From the NCBI RefSeq assembly GCF_016925535.1, contig NZ_CP070496.1, positions 2,418,001 to 2,482,000 on the forward strand: 64,000 nucleotides of DNA. The letters are read 5' to 3'. Under the pieces are notes generated by a model. That model worked only from the letters and a program-made list of their open reading frames with translations. It had not been told where the DNA came from and searched no databases. The translations under genes and the position numbers were made by a program. Source of the stretch: Natronoglycomyces albus. GTDB taxonomy: Bacteria > Actinomycetota > Actinomycetes > Mycobacteriales > Micromonosporaceae. This document shows positions 8,589 to 17,172 of the stretch, in pieces; within the stretch, counting starts at the first letter, position 1, and every line of letters begins with the position of its first letter.

Positions 8589-9809
8589 TTAAACCCCCAG
8601 GTTTTCGTTGCGCAGCATTCGGCGGCTGGTCTCGATGAGCGCTGCGGCCAAGAGCATGCAGGCGGCCGCCGCCACCCATGCGGCTTGGTATCCACTGTGG
8701 TCGACCAAGAGGCCAAAGCCCAGCGGGCCCAAAGCGCCACCGATGTAGACACCGGTCTGTGTCACTCCGGTGGCGGCCGCCGGGGTGTGTCGATACAGGC
8801 TGGCGACTCCGAAGTTCAACAAACCGGGCCATGACCAACCGAATGCGAATGCCAAGATTGTCGCCACTGGCAGCAGCCAATGGGATTCGAGGGTAAACGT
8901 CAGCAGACCGGCGGTCCCGATCAGAAGCAACACGACGATGATGGAGAACGGGTTTGTCCCCCCGTTTCGGTCGGCGATCCCCCCGACGAAGGTACGGGCG
9001 AATACTCCAACCAAGCCGCCCAATGTCAGGTTGAGTCCAGCCAGGCTCGCCGAAACCCCAATGGACGTCGCGTAGTCGGCCAAGAAGGAACCCGTCGGTG
9101 TCGCTCCGGTCGCCGCCACACCGGTGGCCACTGTCATGAGGATCAGACCGGGGCTCATGACGCTCTTGGCCGGTGCCGGGTTCGTTCTTTCGCTCTGTGA
9201 GGCAGGCACATTTTTGCGGCGCGCTGGGATGCCCCGAAGTTGCGGAATTGCCAAGAGGCTCAATACGGCGGCGGCTATGAACGCCCAGCGCCACCCCACC
9301 GTCAGGGCCAACAGTGGCACCGATGCCCCCGCCAGCATTGTCGACATCGGAATAGCGGCCTGTTTCAGGCCAAAGAGGAGACCTTTGTGTTGCGGGGAGC
9401 CGTATGTGGCGAGGATGGCGTTCGCCGCCAACTGACCAAAACCGTTGGCAGGGGCGGCTAGAGCCATCAGAATTGCCAGCACAGCGAAGCTATGCGCGAA
9501 CACGGCCACGGCGATCAAACTCGCCGCAGCCAGGCCAATTCCGACATAGGAGCCAGCGATCATCCCAAACTTCTCGACGGCGCGCCCACACAGAATGGAC
9601 GTCACGCCCGAGACGGCGAAGTAGAGGCTGACCACCAGACCCAGTTGGGTGGCCGACATCGACAGTTCGGCGATAATCTGCACTGCAAGACCACCGAGCA
9701 GGAATACCGGGATGACCGAGCCGATGGTGACCGCCAGCGCTGCGGTCGCGGCACGGGTCGATGAGACCGGAGGTAGGTCTTTAGTGATTAGTTGAGTCAC
9801 GGCTTCCAC
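8589..9809 (-). CDS. MFS transporter
   Basis: A 406-residue integral membrane protein with about 12 hydrophobic segments of major facilitator type. Landmarks are GRAVEKFG in the loop between helices 2 and 3, FGLKQAAIP in the middle of the N half, and GVTQTGVYIGGALGPLGFGLLVD in the C half. It resembles the CynX/YbfB-like branch, which exports or imports small organic molecules, but the substrate is unknown. The GTG at 9809 (VEAVTQLITKD) is preferred because an upstream in-frame start at 9869 would add an atypical WQLYPKPTGSPS leader. It heads a probable operon with two methyltransferases. Confidence 0.85.
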   Translation of the reverse strand: MEAVTQLITKDLPPVSSTRAATAALAVTIGSVIPVFLLGGLAVQIIAELSMSATQLGLVVSLYFAVSGVTSILCGRAVEKFGMIAGSYVGIGLAAASLIAVAVFAHSFAVLAILMALAAPANGFGQLAANAILATYGSPQHKGLLFGLKQAAIPMSTMLAGASVPLLALTVGWRWAFIAAAVLSLLAIPQLRGIPARRKNVPASQSERTNPAPAKSVMSPGLILMTVATGVAATGATPTGSFLADYATSIGVSASLAGLNLTLGGLVGVFARTFVGGIADRNGGTNPFSIIVVLLLIGTAGLLTFTLESHWLLPVATILAFAFGWSWPGLLNFGVASLYRHTPAAATGVTQTGVYIGGALGPLGFGLLVDHSGYQAAWVAAAACMLLAAALIETSRRMLRNENLGV

Positions 9810-9927
9810 GCTAGGCGAGCCTGTGGGCTTGGGGTAGAGCTGCCAGATGTGACAAATGAACACTTGCACGGGTATCTCTTTGGTGCCATTTGGCCCCTGC
9901 TGTCACATATGTTGTTCGGTTTTCATT

Positions 9928-9947
9928 CCGCTCGGAGGTCCGAGCGG
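9928..9947. promoter_or_regulatory. Palindrome upstream of the MFS gene
   Basis: A perfect inverted repeat CCGCTCGGA-gg-TCCGAGCGG about 120 bp upstream of the MFS start. There is no T-run on either side, so an operator is more likely than a terminator. The cognate regulator is not visible in the window. Confidence 0.3.
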
Positions 9948-10515
9948 GTGAATATACAATCAGACCGATGCAATCTCATCCGTAAAAACGCAGGTAGAGG
10001 GGCATTTTTTCCTCACATCGCCACTACCCCGGCCGGAGTGGTCGTTGCGCGTATGTTGCAATGCCTCTACATCGTGAGCCCAATCGCACCACAACGGGAC
10101 CTGGAGGTTCGTTGACGCCTTTTGCCTGTGTGACGCTGAGCCGACCGCAGCGCGCCGCCGCCCGCCGTGTGGGTGTTTCGGCCGCGCGGGTACCGCGCCG
10201 TGCCAGGGTGCGGCTTCGCGGCGACTCCAAGGTCCACGTGTGGGTCCGTAGGCGAATTTTGATGCGTGTCGTCCAAGGTCGCCTTGCCCGTCCGCGATAC
10301 GATGCGGCACTCGTCTGCGCTCACCGCGCACAGCCCGTGGCCTTTTCTCGCCCTGGTCGGGGCGTCGCTTTGGTCGCGGCTCGTCCCGCGTTCTTCGCGT
10401 ACTTCCGCGTTGTGGCCTCGCGGCGCGAGAATGGCGGTTTTGGACGACAGCGCCCACACTCTCTTTTCTCCACGATGAATCGTTTCCGCAATTTCGAGAG
10501 CAAGAGGATTTCACC
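9948..10515. other. Intergenic leader region of ornithine aminotransferase
   Basis: About 570 bp with no supported gene. A 152-codon Arg-rich frame ends in an ATGA overlap with the aminotransferase, but it is one of several overlapping open frames in a very GC-rich stretch. AGAGGA at about 10502 is the ribosome site of the next gene. Confidence 0.4.
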
Positions 10516-11727
10516 ATGACCTCATCCGCCGACCTCATCAAGCTGGAAGACCAGCATGGCGCGCACAACTATCACCCGCTGCCGATCGCGCTCGCTGAGG
10601 GCGAAGGAGCCTGGGTCACCGATACCGAGGGCAACCGTTACCTCGACTTGTTGTCGGCCTACTCGGCGATGAATTTCGGCCATCGTCACCCTCGTTTGGT
10701 GGAGGCGACTCACAAGCAGGTCGACCGGCTTACGCTGACCAGTCGCGCTTTCCACAACGACCAACTGGGTCCGTTCGCCGCCGAGCTGGCCGCGTTGGCG
10801 GGCATGGATTCCGTTCTCCCGATGAACACTGGCGCTGAGGCTGTGGAGACTGGGATCAAGACGGCCCGCAAGTGGGGTTACCAGCGCAAGGGCGTGGCTG
10901 CCGACCAGGCTCGCATTATTGTCTTCGATGGGAACTTCCACGGCCGCACCACCACGATCGTCGGTTTCTCGACTGATGACAATGCCCGTCAGGACTTTGG
11001 GCCGTTTGCGCCTGGGTTCGACATTGTCCCGTATGGGGATGCGCAGGCGCTAGAGGCGGCTATCACGGAGAACACGGTGGCGGTGCTGTTCGAGCCCATT
11101 CAGGGTGAGGGCGGGGTTGTCATTCCTCCGGCCGGCTGGCTGGAGCGTATCCGGCAGTTGTGCGACGAGCACAATATGCTCATGATCGCCGACGAGATTC
11201 AGTCGGGCCTTGGGCGCACCGGATACACGTTCGCCTGTGAGCGCGAGGGCGTGCGCCCTGACGTGTATCTGTTGGGCAAGGCCCTTGGTGGCGGGATCAT
11301 GCCGTTGTCGGCGATGGTGGCCGACCGAGCGGTTATGGACGTTTTCAGCCCTGGGCAGCATGGTTCGACGTTCGGTGGCAACCCGCTGTCGGCCGCGATT
11401 GGCCGCGAAGTGGTCGCCATGTTGAGTTCCGGTGAGTGGCAGCAACGCTCTCTTGATCTGGGCAAACACCTGTCCAACGCGCTTAGTCAGATTGATCCGA
11501 ATCTCATTAAAGAGATTCGGGTGTGTGGTTTGTGGGCTGGCGTGGAGTTGTCCGAGGCCGCCCCGCCCGCTCGCGAGGTGTGTGAGCGGATGGCCAAGGC
11601 TGGGGTTCTGTGCAAGGAAACGCACAGTACGACGATCCGGATTGCCCCGCCGCTGGTCATTACTCCCGAGGAGCTAGACCACGCCGTTGATGTGTTGAAG
11701 GAAGCGCTTTCTCAGTTAGAGGTGTGA
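10516..11727 (+). CDS. rocD: Ornithine aminotransferase
   Basis: A 403-residue PLP enzyme of the class III aminotransferase fold. It transfers the delta-amino group of L-ornithine to 2-oxoglutarate, giving glutamate semialdehyde in arginine/ornithine catabolism. Supporting landmarks are the substrate loop YLDLLSAYSAMNFGHRHP, MNTGAEAVETGIKTARKW, FDGNFHGRTTT, EPIQGEGGV, IADEIQSGLGRTG and LLGKALGGG, which holds the PLP lysine. Length is typical of RocD. The ATG follows AGAGGA with 8 nt spacing. It stands alone, with a strong terminator just downstream and no arginase or proline genes beside it. Confidence 0.95.
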   Translation: MTSSADLIKLEDQHGAHNYHPLPIALAEGEGAWVTDTEGNRYLDLLSAYSAMNFGHRHPRLVEATHKQVDRLTLTSRAFHNDQLGPFAAELAALAGMDSVLPMNTGAEAVETGIKTARKWGYQRKGVAADQARIIVFDGNFHGRTTTIVGFSTDDNARQDFGPFAPGFDIVPYGDAQALEAAITENTVAVLFEPIQGEGGVVIPPAGWLERIRQLCDEHNMLMIADEIQSGLGRTGYTFACEREGVRPDVYLLGKALGGGIMPLSAMVADRAVMDVFSPGQHGSTFGGNPLSAAIGREVVAMLSSGEWQQRSLDLGKHLSNALSQIDPNLIKEIRVCGLWAGVELSEAAPPAREVCERMAKAGVLCKETHSTTIRIAPPLVITPEELDHAVDVLKEALSQLEV

Positions 11728-11730
11728 TCC

Positions 11731-11769
11731 GAGAGGGGGGTGAGGGCCAAGAGCCATCACCCCCCTCTC
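11731..11769 (+). terminator. Terminator after rocD
   Basis: A 13-bp stem GAGAGGGGGGTGA / TCACCCCCCTCTC with a 13-nt loop, 3 nt after the rocD stop codon. There is no T-run. Confidence 0.7.
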
Positions 11770-11835
11770 GATATGGAAGTGTCATATGAGGTCAGGCGGG
11801 CTTCCGGGTTTGAAGAGAATGGTGAACAAGTCTAT

Positions 11836-11851
11836 GTGCAAGCGCTTACAT
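11836..11851. promoter_or_regulatory. LacI-family-type operator palindrome
   Basis: The sequence TGTGCAAGCGCTTACA is centred on AAGCGCTT, the core of many LacI-family sugar regulator operators in actinobacteria. It lies about 230 bp upstream of the LuxR-type regulator and 60 bp after the rocD terminator; no sugar gene is adjacent. The remainder of the 11770-12065 spacer shows no gene. Confidence 0.35.
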
Positions 11852-12065
11852 CACTGGCGGAATTTGACTACAAACCCAGATTATGAGGATTACTCCGGTT
11901 CAGACTCCGACATGTCGTTGATCTGACAGGCGACGGTCACTAGGGCCTATAGACATGATCTTCATCACGGTCTTAGCGTGTCTAAGTCGGACCCACCCCG
12001 ACGAGAATCCGCGTCGTGGCAATGGCACCCCGGAATGCTATAGCCACTCCATCGAGCCCTGAAGG

Positions 12066-12794
12066 ATGACGCCACATATGACCCCACCCTCTGCTTTCAC
12101 TGCCCCACTGTTCAACGAAGAGGATACCTTCATACAACCTCCAGCAACGCACTCACCTACGCACACCGTCTCCATTACCGGCCACCCAATGTTCGTCGCA
12201 GGGCTGGAATGGCTTGTCAACGCCTCAAAACAGCTGAGAGTGGTATCAAGCTTCACCGGACGCGACCTAACCTCGTCCCTACGCAAAAGCCGCACCGCCG
12301 ACGCCGCAGTCGTCGACTTCGACTACCACAGCGGAGTCAGCGGATCGCTCTTGCGCAAGCTCTACGCGGAAAACACCAACCTCATTGTCTTCTCCGCAGG
12401 AGCCGACTGGGCCCGAGTACAAGAGGCCATCGGTTGGGGAGCCATCGGATACATCGACAAGTGCGCCTCACCCGAGCAAATCCTCACCGCGATCCACCTC
12501 GTCGCAGGCGGATCAGCGGTCTTCAGCCCTCACCTAGCCACCCAGGTCACCAGCCGACTCCAGCAGTCAACCGAAACTGCGTCCTTCCCCAACCTCACCC
12601 CACGCGAGAACGAAGTACTCGCGCTGGTGGCTACAGGCATGGACAATTTCCAGATCGCCAAACAACTGGGGGTTTCAAGAAAGACTGTCCGCAACCATCT
12701 GTCCCACCTGCTCGCCAAGCTCGGCGTCGCCAGCCGTTCCGAAGCCATCGCTCGTGCCCATGACGCCGGCATGGGCACGAGCGATTTCGGCTAG
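12066..12794 (+). CDS. LuxR-family transcriptional regulator, response-regulator-like
   Basis: A 242-residue protein. The N-terminal half (about 35-150) reads like a receiver domain: VSITGHPMFVAGLEWLV, an acidic VVDFDYHSGVSG where the phospho-acceptor would be, and a final IGYIDKCASPEQILTAIHLVAGG with the conserved lysine. An acidic pocket near the N-terminus is absent, so it may be an atypical receiver. The C-terminal 65 residues are a LuxR (GerE) helix-turn-helix: LTPRENEVLALVATGMDNFQIAKQL and VSRKTVRNHLSHLLAKLGV. It converges with the lanthipeptide exporter and no histidine kinase lies beside it. It may control that cluster, by position only. Confidence 0.8.
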   Translation: MTPHMTPPSAFTAPLFNEEDTFIQPPATHSPTHTVSITGHPMFVAGLEWLVNASKQLRVVSSFTGRDLTSSLRKSRTADAAVVDFDYHSGVSGSLLRKLYAENTNLIVFSAGADWARVQEAIGWGAIGYIDKCASPEQILTAIHLVAGGSAVFSPHLATQVTSRLQQSTETASFPNLTPRENEVLALVATGMDNFQIAKQLGVSRKTVRNHLSHLLAKLGVASRSEAIARAHDAGMGTSDFG

Positions 12795-12797
12795 CTC

Positions 12798-14039
12798 CTA
12801 AGCCTTAGCCTCTCGCGGCTGCGAGCCCGGCCGGACATCCAGGCCGGGCAACGTCGCCGCCAGCAAAGCCACGAAGACAAATGCCCCGGCAATGACCAGC
12901 TGTGTGGCTGCGGTGGAGAGGAAGTAAAGCATCAATCCCGCCAATAGCGGCGCGAAAGGTTGCAACGCGCTGGAGACAAACGCAGAGCTACTTGAAGCTC
13001 GGCCCAGTACCTCTTTCGGGACAGCCAAGAGGGTCGCCGCCGACAGCGCGGTGTTGACGGTCGGCCCCAAAAGCATCACTGTCGCCAAGACGGCGGCGAA
13101 CAAAATCGGGCTGCCCGACCAAGCCGCCACCACCAGTACTGATCCACGTACCAGAGCCGAACCGACGATAAGGGTCCGCATCCCCAAGCGCCGGTACAGG
13201 AAAGGAGCGATAAGCGCGCCGACGAGGCCGGCCCCTGCGGCGGCGCTCAACGACGCGCCCAAGACCACGCTATCGGAGGCGTTGTCGATGATGAGGACGA
13301 ACATCAGTGCCGAGACCGCCACGTTGGTTGTCACCGAGTAGATCGTCTTCGACCTAAGAAAGGTGTTGGTCCACAGGACCTTCCATCCGGTCCCGATGTC
13401 AGGCAGCAGGCGCCCTATCGTCGGTTTGGATTCCGGCTTGAGTGATGTCTTGATGCGAGAAACGAACAGCATCGAGATCAGGTTCGTAACCACATCGGCG
13501 ATAAGCGGCGCGGATCTAGCCACGGCGAAGAGGCCACCGCCGATCGAGGGCCCCGCCATCGAGATGGCGTATCCCCGTGCCGTGGACATACTGATCGCCT
13601 CGGGGATGTGATCACGGTCGACGATCTGGCGGATCGCCTGCCGCTGAGCGGCACCGAAGACTATCGCCAGCACACAGGCAGCCATGTAGACGGCCATGAG
13701 CGCCCACACCGACGCATAACCAGTCACCAGCGCGATGATGAACCCGCCGTAGAGAAAGGACTGCGTTCCCTGACACCACAGCATGATCTTGCGTCGGTCG
13801 AACATGTCCGCGATATAGCCTGCGGGCAAGTGCGCCAGCCACATCGCGACAAATCCCGCCGTGCCCATGAGACCCGCCATGACTTCGTTTCCGGTCATCG
13901 CGATCGCCAACAAGGGAATAGCCAGCATCGAGATGCTGCCGCCCAGTTCGGCGACGCCTTGACCGATCCAGAGTTTCCCGAAGTCCCGATTGGCTCTCAG
14001 GGCACCAACCCTGCTGCGGTAGGTAGACGTATCTGTCAT
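12798..14039 (-). CDS. MFS transporter, probable lanthipeptide exporter
   Basis: A 413-residue polytopic membrane protein of the MFS_3/enterobactin-exporter-like group. It begins FGKLWIGQGVAELGGSISMLAIPLLAIAMTG, has the loop 2-3 motif GYIADMFDRRKIM, and about 12 transmembrane segments. Its ATG overlaps the stop of the lanthipeptide synthetase by four bases (ATGA), so the two are translationally coupled. That coupling makes export of the cluster's peptide, or self-resistance, the most likely job. Class III clusters more often carry ABC transporters, so an MFS partner is less usual. Confidence 0.85.
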   Translation of the reverse strand: MTDTSTYRSRVGALRANRDFGKLWIGQGVAELGGSISMLAIPLLAIAMTGNEVMAGLMGTAGFVAMWLAHLPAGYIADMFDRRKIMLWCQGTQSFLYGGFIIALVTGYASVWALMAVYMAACVLAIVFGAAQRQAIRQIVDRDHIPEAISMSTARGYAISMAGPSIGGGLFAVARSAPLIADVVTNLISMLFVSRIKTSLKPESKPTIGRLLPDIGTGWKVLWTNTFLRSKTIYSVTTNVAVSALMFVLIIDNASDSVVLGASLSAAAGAGLVGALIAPFLYRRLGMRTLIVGSALVRGSVLVVAAWSGSPILFAAVLATVMLLGPTVNTALSAATLLAVPKEVLGRASSSSAFVSSALQPFAPLLAGLMLYFLSTAATQLVIAGAFVFVALLAATLPGLDVRPGSQPREAKA

Positions 14040-16801
14040 GTTCGGTCAACTCGGCGGGGAAGAATCTCGTCCAGCATGAAGTTCAAGTTCGGGGCCACGG
14101 TCTCTTGCGAGTTCGCGAGCCGATGCAAGAAGAGCGCCACTCCCGCTGAGCCAGTGGAGATATCGCCCGACTCCCGCATCGCCTGTTCGCCGGGAAACGC
14201 GATGCCCTCAGGGCAGTCGATCCCATAGAGCAAAATGCCCTCGGCGGTACGCCAGGCCTCGGCCACGGCCTCGGGGCGGGCGGCGAACTGGGCCACGTCC
14301 AACAGCGCGTTCCCCACCCCGGCCAAACCGTGGAACAGTTGTGGCAAGACTGCGTACTTGCGGCAGATGTCAGGGAGCAAACGGTCAACCCAGGCCTCCA
14401 GTTCAGGGTCCCCGGTGACAGCCACATAGCGCACCAGCGCTGTCAGGACTCCTGCGGTTCCCCGGTCCCAATAGCCACGGAACACCGCGTCGCGGTCGGG
14501 GTCGGCGTCGCCTCGGAAGGTGGTGATGAACTCGTTGAGTTCCACCGCATGAGACAACTCGAAGTCCAAAGCGGCCCGGCCCAGTTTCAGGTGCGCCTCA
14601 TCCTGCCCGGCCGCATAAAGGTAGAGCAGAAACATCGCTACTCCGGATGAGCCATAGGCATAACCCAAGGGGGTGCTGACAGTTCCTTCGGCGTCGGTGG
14701 CCTCCCAGTATGCGCCCACAGTGCCCTTGAGCGCCGTGCTGGCCAAATGGTCACCAATGGAGCGAGCGACATCGAGGAAGTGCTCGTCTCCACCCTCATG
14801 CCACAATTTAAGGCACGCCATACCCACACCGGCGCTTCCGTGCATCACATCGTGATCGTTGTGCAGTAGCGGGTTGTCGCCTATGTCTGTCAGCAAAGAC
14901 TTCGCGTAATCGGTGTAGCCCAGTTCGGAGAGCACCCAGGAGATTCCACCGAGCCCATGGTAGAGACCAGGCGGGGTGCCAGTCGGTTTAATGGTGCGCT
15001 CTAGCACCCATCCGCGCAGTTGGTCAGACACCTCGCCGTCGACGTGATGCAGCACGTGCATGACGCCCAGCGCACCATGCGCCACACCCAGCGGATTGGT
15101 TTCGAACACTCCCACATCCGCGGGGAACAATCGGTCGTCACGTTCGGTCGTCGCGGTGTTCCGCAGGTACTTAGAGATACCCTCGACAGTTTCCTTAGTA
15201 CGTTTGCGCAGCTGCTCGACTCGGTCTCGGTCGAAAGTCTCGCTGGCCGGCCGCGCCAACGGAATCGTCTCGGGCCAGTTCTCCGCCGAGGTGATCGACA
15301 TGGCGGCCAACCGGGTGCGGACGTGGCCCGCATCGAGCCGCAAGGGCTGGCTCGTGTCGGTGAGCTCCGAGATCAACTCGACGAAATCTGCGGGTACGCC
15401 CAGGTCGGACTGTAGTTCACGCAGAAAACTTGGCAGGGCTTCGGGGCGATAGCCCAGGTAGGTGTTCAGCAGCATGATTGAGCCAAACAGCATGGCTCCC
15501 AACGCGTAGAGATCGCCCTGGGCGGTGGGGACGCCAGTGCGCATGTTTTCAGGGCTGGAGATTCCTTTGGTGTGGACGCCGAGTGGGGCATCGGTGCCAA
15601 TCTGAATGGCCGCGTCCAGGTCGATCAGCTTCACCCTGTCAGTGTCCTCTTCGACCAAGACGTTGGTCCAGGAGAGATCACCAAAGACGATTCCTTTGGC
15701 GTGGGCTTCCTCCAAAGCCGCAGCGAACTGCTCAAACATTCCCAGCATCCGCGTGTAGTACGACGAGAAGTGTTCTGGAGTCAACTCCTGGGTGTACAGG
15801 GGATTTGAACTAATGGAGATTTGACTCAGCTGATTGCCCGAGACAAATTCTTCAGCCAGGAAACAGTGCTCCCATTCATCGAAAATGGCCGCGGGCGTCA
15901 CAAAGTAGGGGCTGTCAGACAGTTCGGCCAACAATCGGTGTTCCTTGCGCAGCACGTCGATGCATTCTTGAGCCATTCCCGGGGAGCCGATCTGAACGTG
16001 AGGCCGGGCTTCCTTAATCACAACCTCGAGGCCCGTCTGCGAATCAATCGCCCGGTAAACACCGCCGCGGTTGGAAAATTGCAATGCCTCAACCACATCG
16101 AAGCGGCCGCCTAGAAGTTCTTCCTCCCCCGCGTCGTTTTCGTCGACAATGTCGCCAGCGGGCTTTCCGAACGGATCGACGTCAACCCACTCCGGGGCAT
16201 TCCAGTACGGGTGGCGGATGTCGGGGACCAGGGTTCCGTCAGGAGCGGCGATCATCAAGTTGACCGCGCCATCGGAGCGAACCTGCGGAATGCCAGCGAA
16301 ACCGCCGTATCGATAGTGGACGACGCTGGAGCCCTCAACCCGACGATCCGACAGGATATAGGGACCTTGGAAAGATTTCAGCTTCGTCGACAGCTCCAGT
16401 GCCAGGCTGCGGAACTGGTCATCATCCTCAGGGTAGATCGTGAAGAACTTACCGCTAGAGCCACGCGGCCAGATTTTACCGTTCACCATAGAGACGGCTT
16501 TGGGATCGAGAAGGAACTTAAATTGTGCGCCGTGGTCACGCAAGATGGGCAAAGCCTCGCGTAGCATCCGGACGCTGTCTTCAGTCCGGGTCGACAAGTG
16601 CAGTTTCCACCCCTGGGCTTTGAGACGCCCTTGGGGCGGGTCGGCGATGAACCACAGGCCCCGTCGACGCAGGCCCCAATCCCGGGGCATCGTGTCTCGG
16701 TAGACCGCCAAGTGATCCCCGCCTGGGACGTATCGCGACAGGGAGTCGAACCAACGTGGATGTTGCAGGCAGTAGATGTAGAGCGTTTCCATGGCGTACA
16801 T
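14036..16801 (-). CDS. lanKC: Class III lanthipeptide synthetase LanKC
   Basis: A 921-residue three-domain enzyme that phosphorylates Ser/Thr of the precursor, eliminates phosphate, and cyclises Cys onto the dehydroresidues. Residues 1-220 are the lyase-like region (RDWGLRRRGLWFI, LLDPKAVSMVNGKIWPRGSSGKF). Residues about 230-480 are a Ser/Thr kinase domain with Lys263 (VVIKEARP), catalytic Asp375 and Asn380 in IVFGDLSWTNVLV, and the metal Asp394 in LIDLDAA. Residues about 560-921 are a LanC-like cyclase (YHGLGGISWVL, MHGSAGVGMACL, GTAGVLTALVRY). The zinc ligands of LanC/LanL are absent: the CHG motif is LFHG and the upstream Cys site reads YWDRG. That assigns class III rather than IV. The ATG has AGGAGGAGG upstream. 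Confidence 0.93.
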   Translation of the reverse strand: MYAMETLYIYCLQHPRWFDSLSRYVPGGDHLAVYRDTMPRDWGLRRRGLWFIADPPQGRLKAQGWKLHLSTRTEDSVRMLREALPILRDHGAQFKFLLDPKAVSMVNGKIWPRGSSGKFFTIYPEDDDQFRSLALELSTKLKSFQGPYILSDRRVEGSSVVHYRYGGFAGIPQVRSDGAVNLMIAAPDGTLVPDIRHPYWNAPEWVDVDPFGKPAGDIVDENDAGEEELLGGRFDVVEALQFSNRGGVYRAIDSQTGLEVVIKEARPHVQIGSPGMAQECIDVLRKEHRLLAELSDSPYFVTPAAIFDEWEHCFLAEEFVSGNQLSQISISSNPLYTQELTPEHFSSYYTRMLGMFEQFAAALEEAHAKGIVFGDLSWTNVLVEEDTDRVKLIDLDAAIQIGTDAPLGVHTKGISSPENMRTGVPTAQGDLYALGAMLFGSIMLLNTYLGYRPEALPSFLRELQSDLGVPADFVELISELTDTSQPLRLDAGHVRTRLAAMSITSAENWPETIPLARPASETFDRDRVEQLRKRTKETVEGISKYLRNTATTERDDRLFPADVGVFETNPLGVAHGALGVMHVLHHVDGEVSDQLRGWVLERTIKPTGTPPGLYHGLGGISWVLSELGYTDYAKSLLTDIGDNPLLHNDHDVMHGSAGVGMACLKLWHEGGDEHFLDVARSIGDHLASTALKGTVGAYWEATDAEGTVSTPLGYAYGSSGVAMFLLYLYAAGQDEAHLKLGRAALDFELSHAVELNEFITTFRGDADPDRDAVFRGYWDRGTAGVLTALVRYVAVTGDPELEAWVDRLLPDICRKYAVLPQLFHGLAGVGNALLDVAQFAARPEAVAEAWRTAEGILLYGIDCPEGIAFPGEQAMRESGDISTGSAGVALFLHRLANSQETVAPNLNFMLDEILPRRVDRT

Positions 16802-16866
16802 TGACGGTGGCCTCCTCCTGGCATGAACTCGAAAGAGACCCCCGTCGCCTCAATTAAGTCCAATGC

Positions 16867-16980
16867 TTACTGGACAGCCTTGTTGCAGCTGTCGGAGTCG
16901 CAGGAGCTCCAGCTGATGGCGTCGATCGAGGAACGCGTGGCAGCCGAGGGCATCTTTTGGAGGTTCAGGATCTTCTTCAC
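16867..16980 (-). CDS. lanA1: Class III lanthipeptide precursor peptide 1
   Basis: A 37-residue peptide from the GTG at 16980 to the TAA at 16867, 65 bp upstream of the synthetase. The leader starts VKKILNLQKMPSAATR, containing the I-L-x-L-Q helix motif that class III kinases bind. The core region is SSIDAISWSSCDSDSCNKAVQ (split here as SSIDAISW then SSCDSDSCNKAVQ). It offers the labionin pattern Ser-x2-Ser-x5-Cys (SWSS...C32) and a second Cys27. A ribosome-site-like AGGCGG lies upstream within a sequence identical to that before the second copy. Product ring topology is inferred, not seen. Confidence 0.88.
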   Translation of the reverse strand: MKKILNLQKMPSAATRSSIDAISWSSCDSDSCNKAVQ

Positions 16981-17018
16981 GGTAGGTACCGCCTTTCTAT
17001 GTTTGGAAAATGGGGTTG

Positions 17019-17135
17019 TTACTGAATGACCTGGCCGTTGCAGCTGCCGGAGTCGCAGGAGCTCCAGCTGATGGCGTCGATCGAGGAACGCGTCGCGGCC
17101 GAGGGCATCTTCTGGAGCTTCAGGATCTTCTTCAC
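17019..17135 (-). CDS. lanA2: Class III lanthipeptide precursor peptide 2
   Basis: A 38-residue peptide from the GTG at 17135 to the TAA at 17019, 38 bp upstream of the first precursor. It differs from it only at Asn6 to Lys, at Asp30 to Gly, and in the tail (CNGQVIQ in place of CNKAVQ). Leader VKKILKLQKMPSAATR and core SSIDAISW / SSCDSGSCNGQVIQ. Both genes share the same upstream GGTACCTACC, so leader, core and ribosome-site region were duplicated together (about 115 bp). Two precursors per synthetase imply two close variants of one product. Confidence 0.88.
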   Translation of the reverse strand: MKKILKLQKMPSAATRSSIDAISWSSCDSGSCNGQVIQ

Positions 17136-17172
17136 GGTAGGTACCGCCTTTCCGAGGTGATGGTGCTGAGTT

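Noticed and set aside
8560-9294. Long frame within the MFS gene
   Set aside because: Arg/Gly-rich alternative frame of the transporter; typical shadow in GC-rich coding DNA.
10061-10519. 152-codon Arg-rich frame ending in an ATGA overlap with rocD
   Set aside because: The region is open in several frames at once because of its base composition; the product has no fold-like features and no ribosome site.
14036-16801. Class IV (LanL) assignment for the lanthipeptide synthetase
   Set aside because: The cyclase domain lacks the Cys and Cys-His zinc ligands; LFHG replaces CHG.
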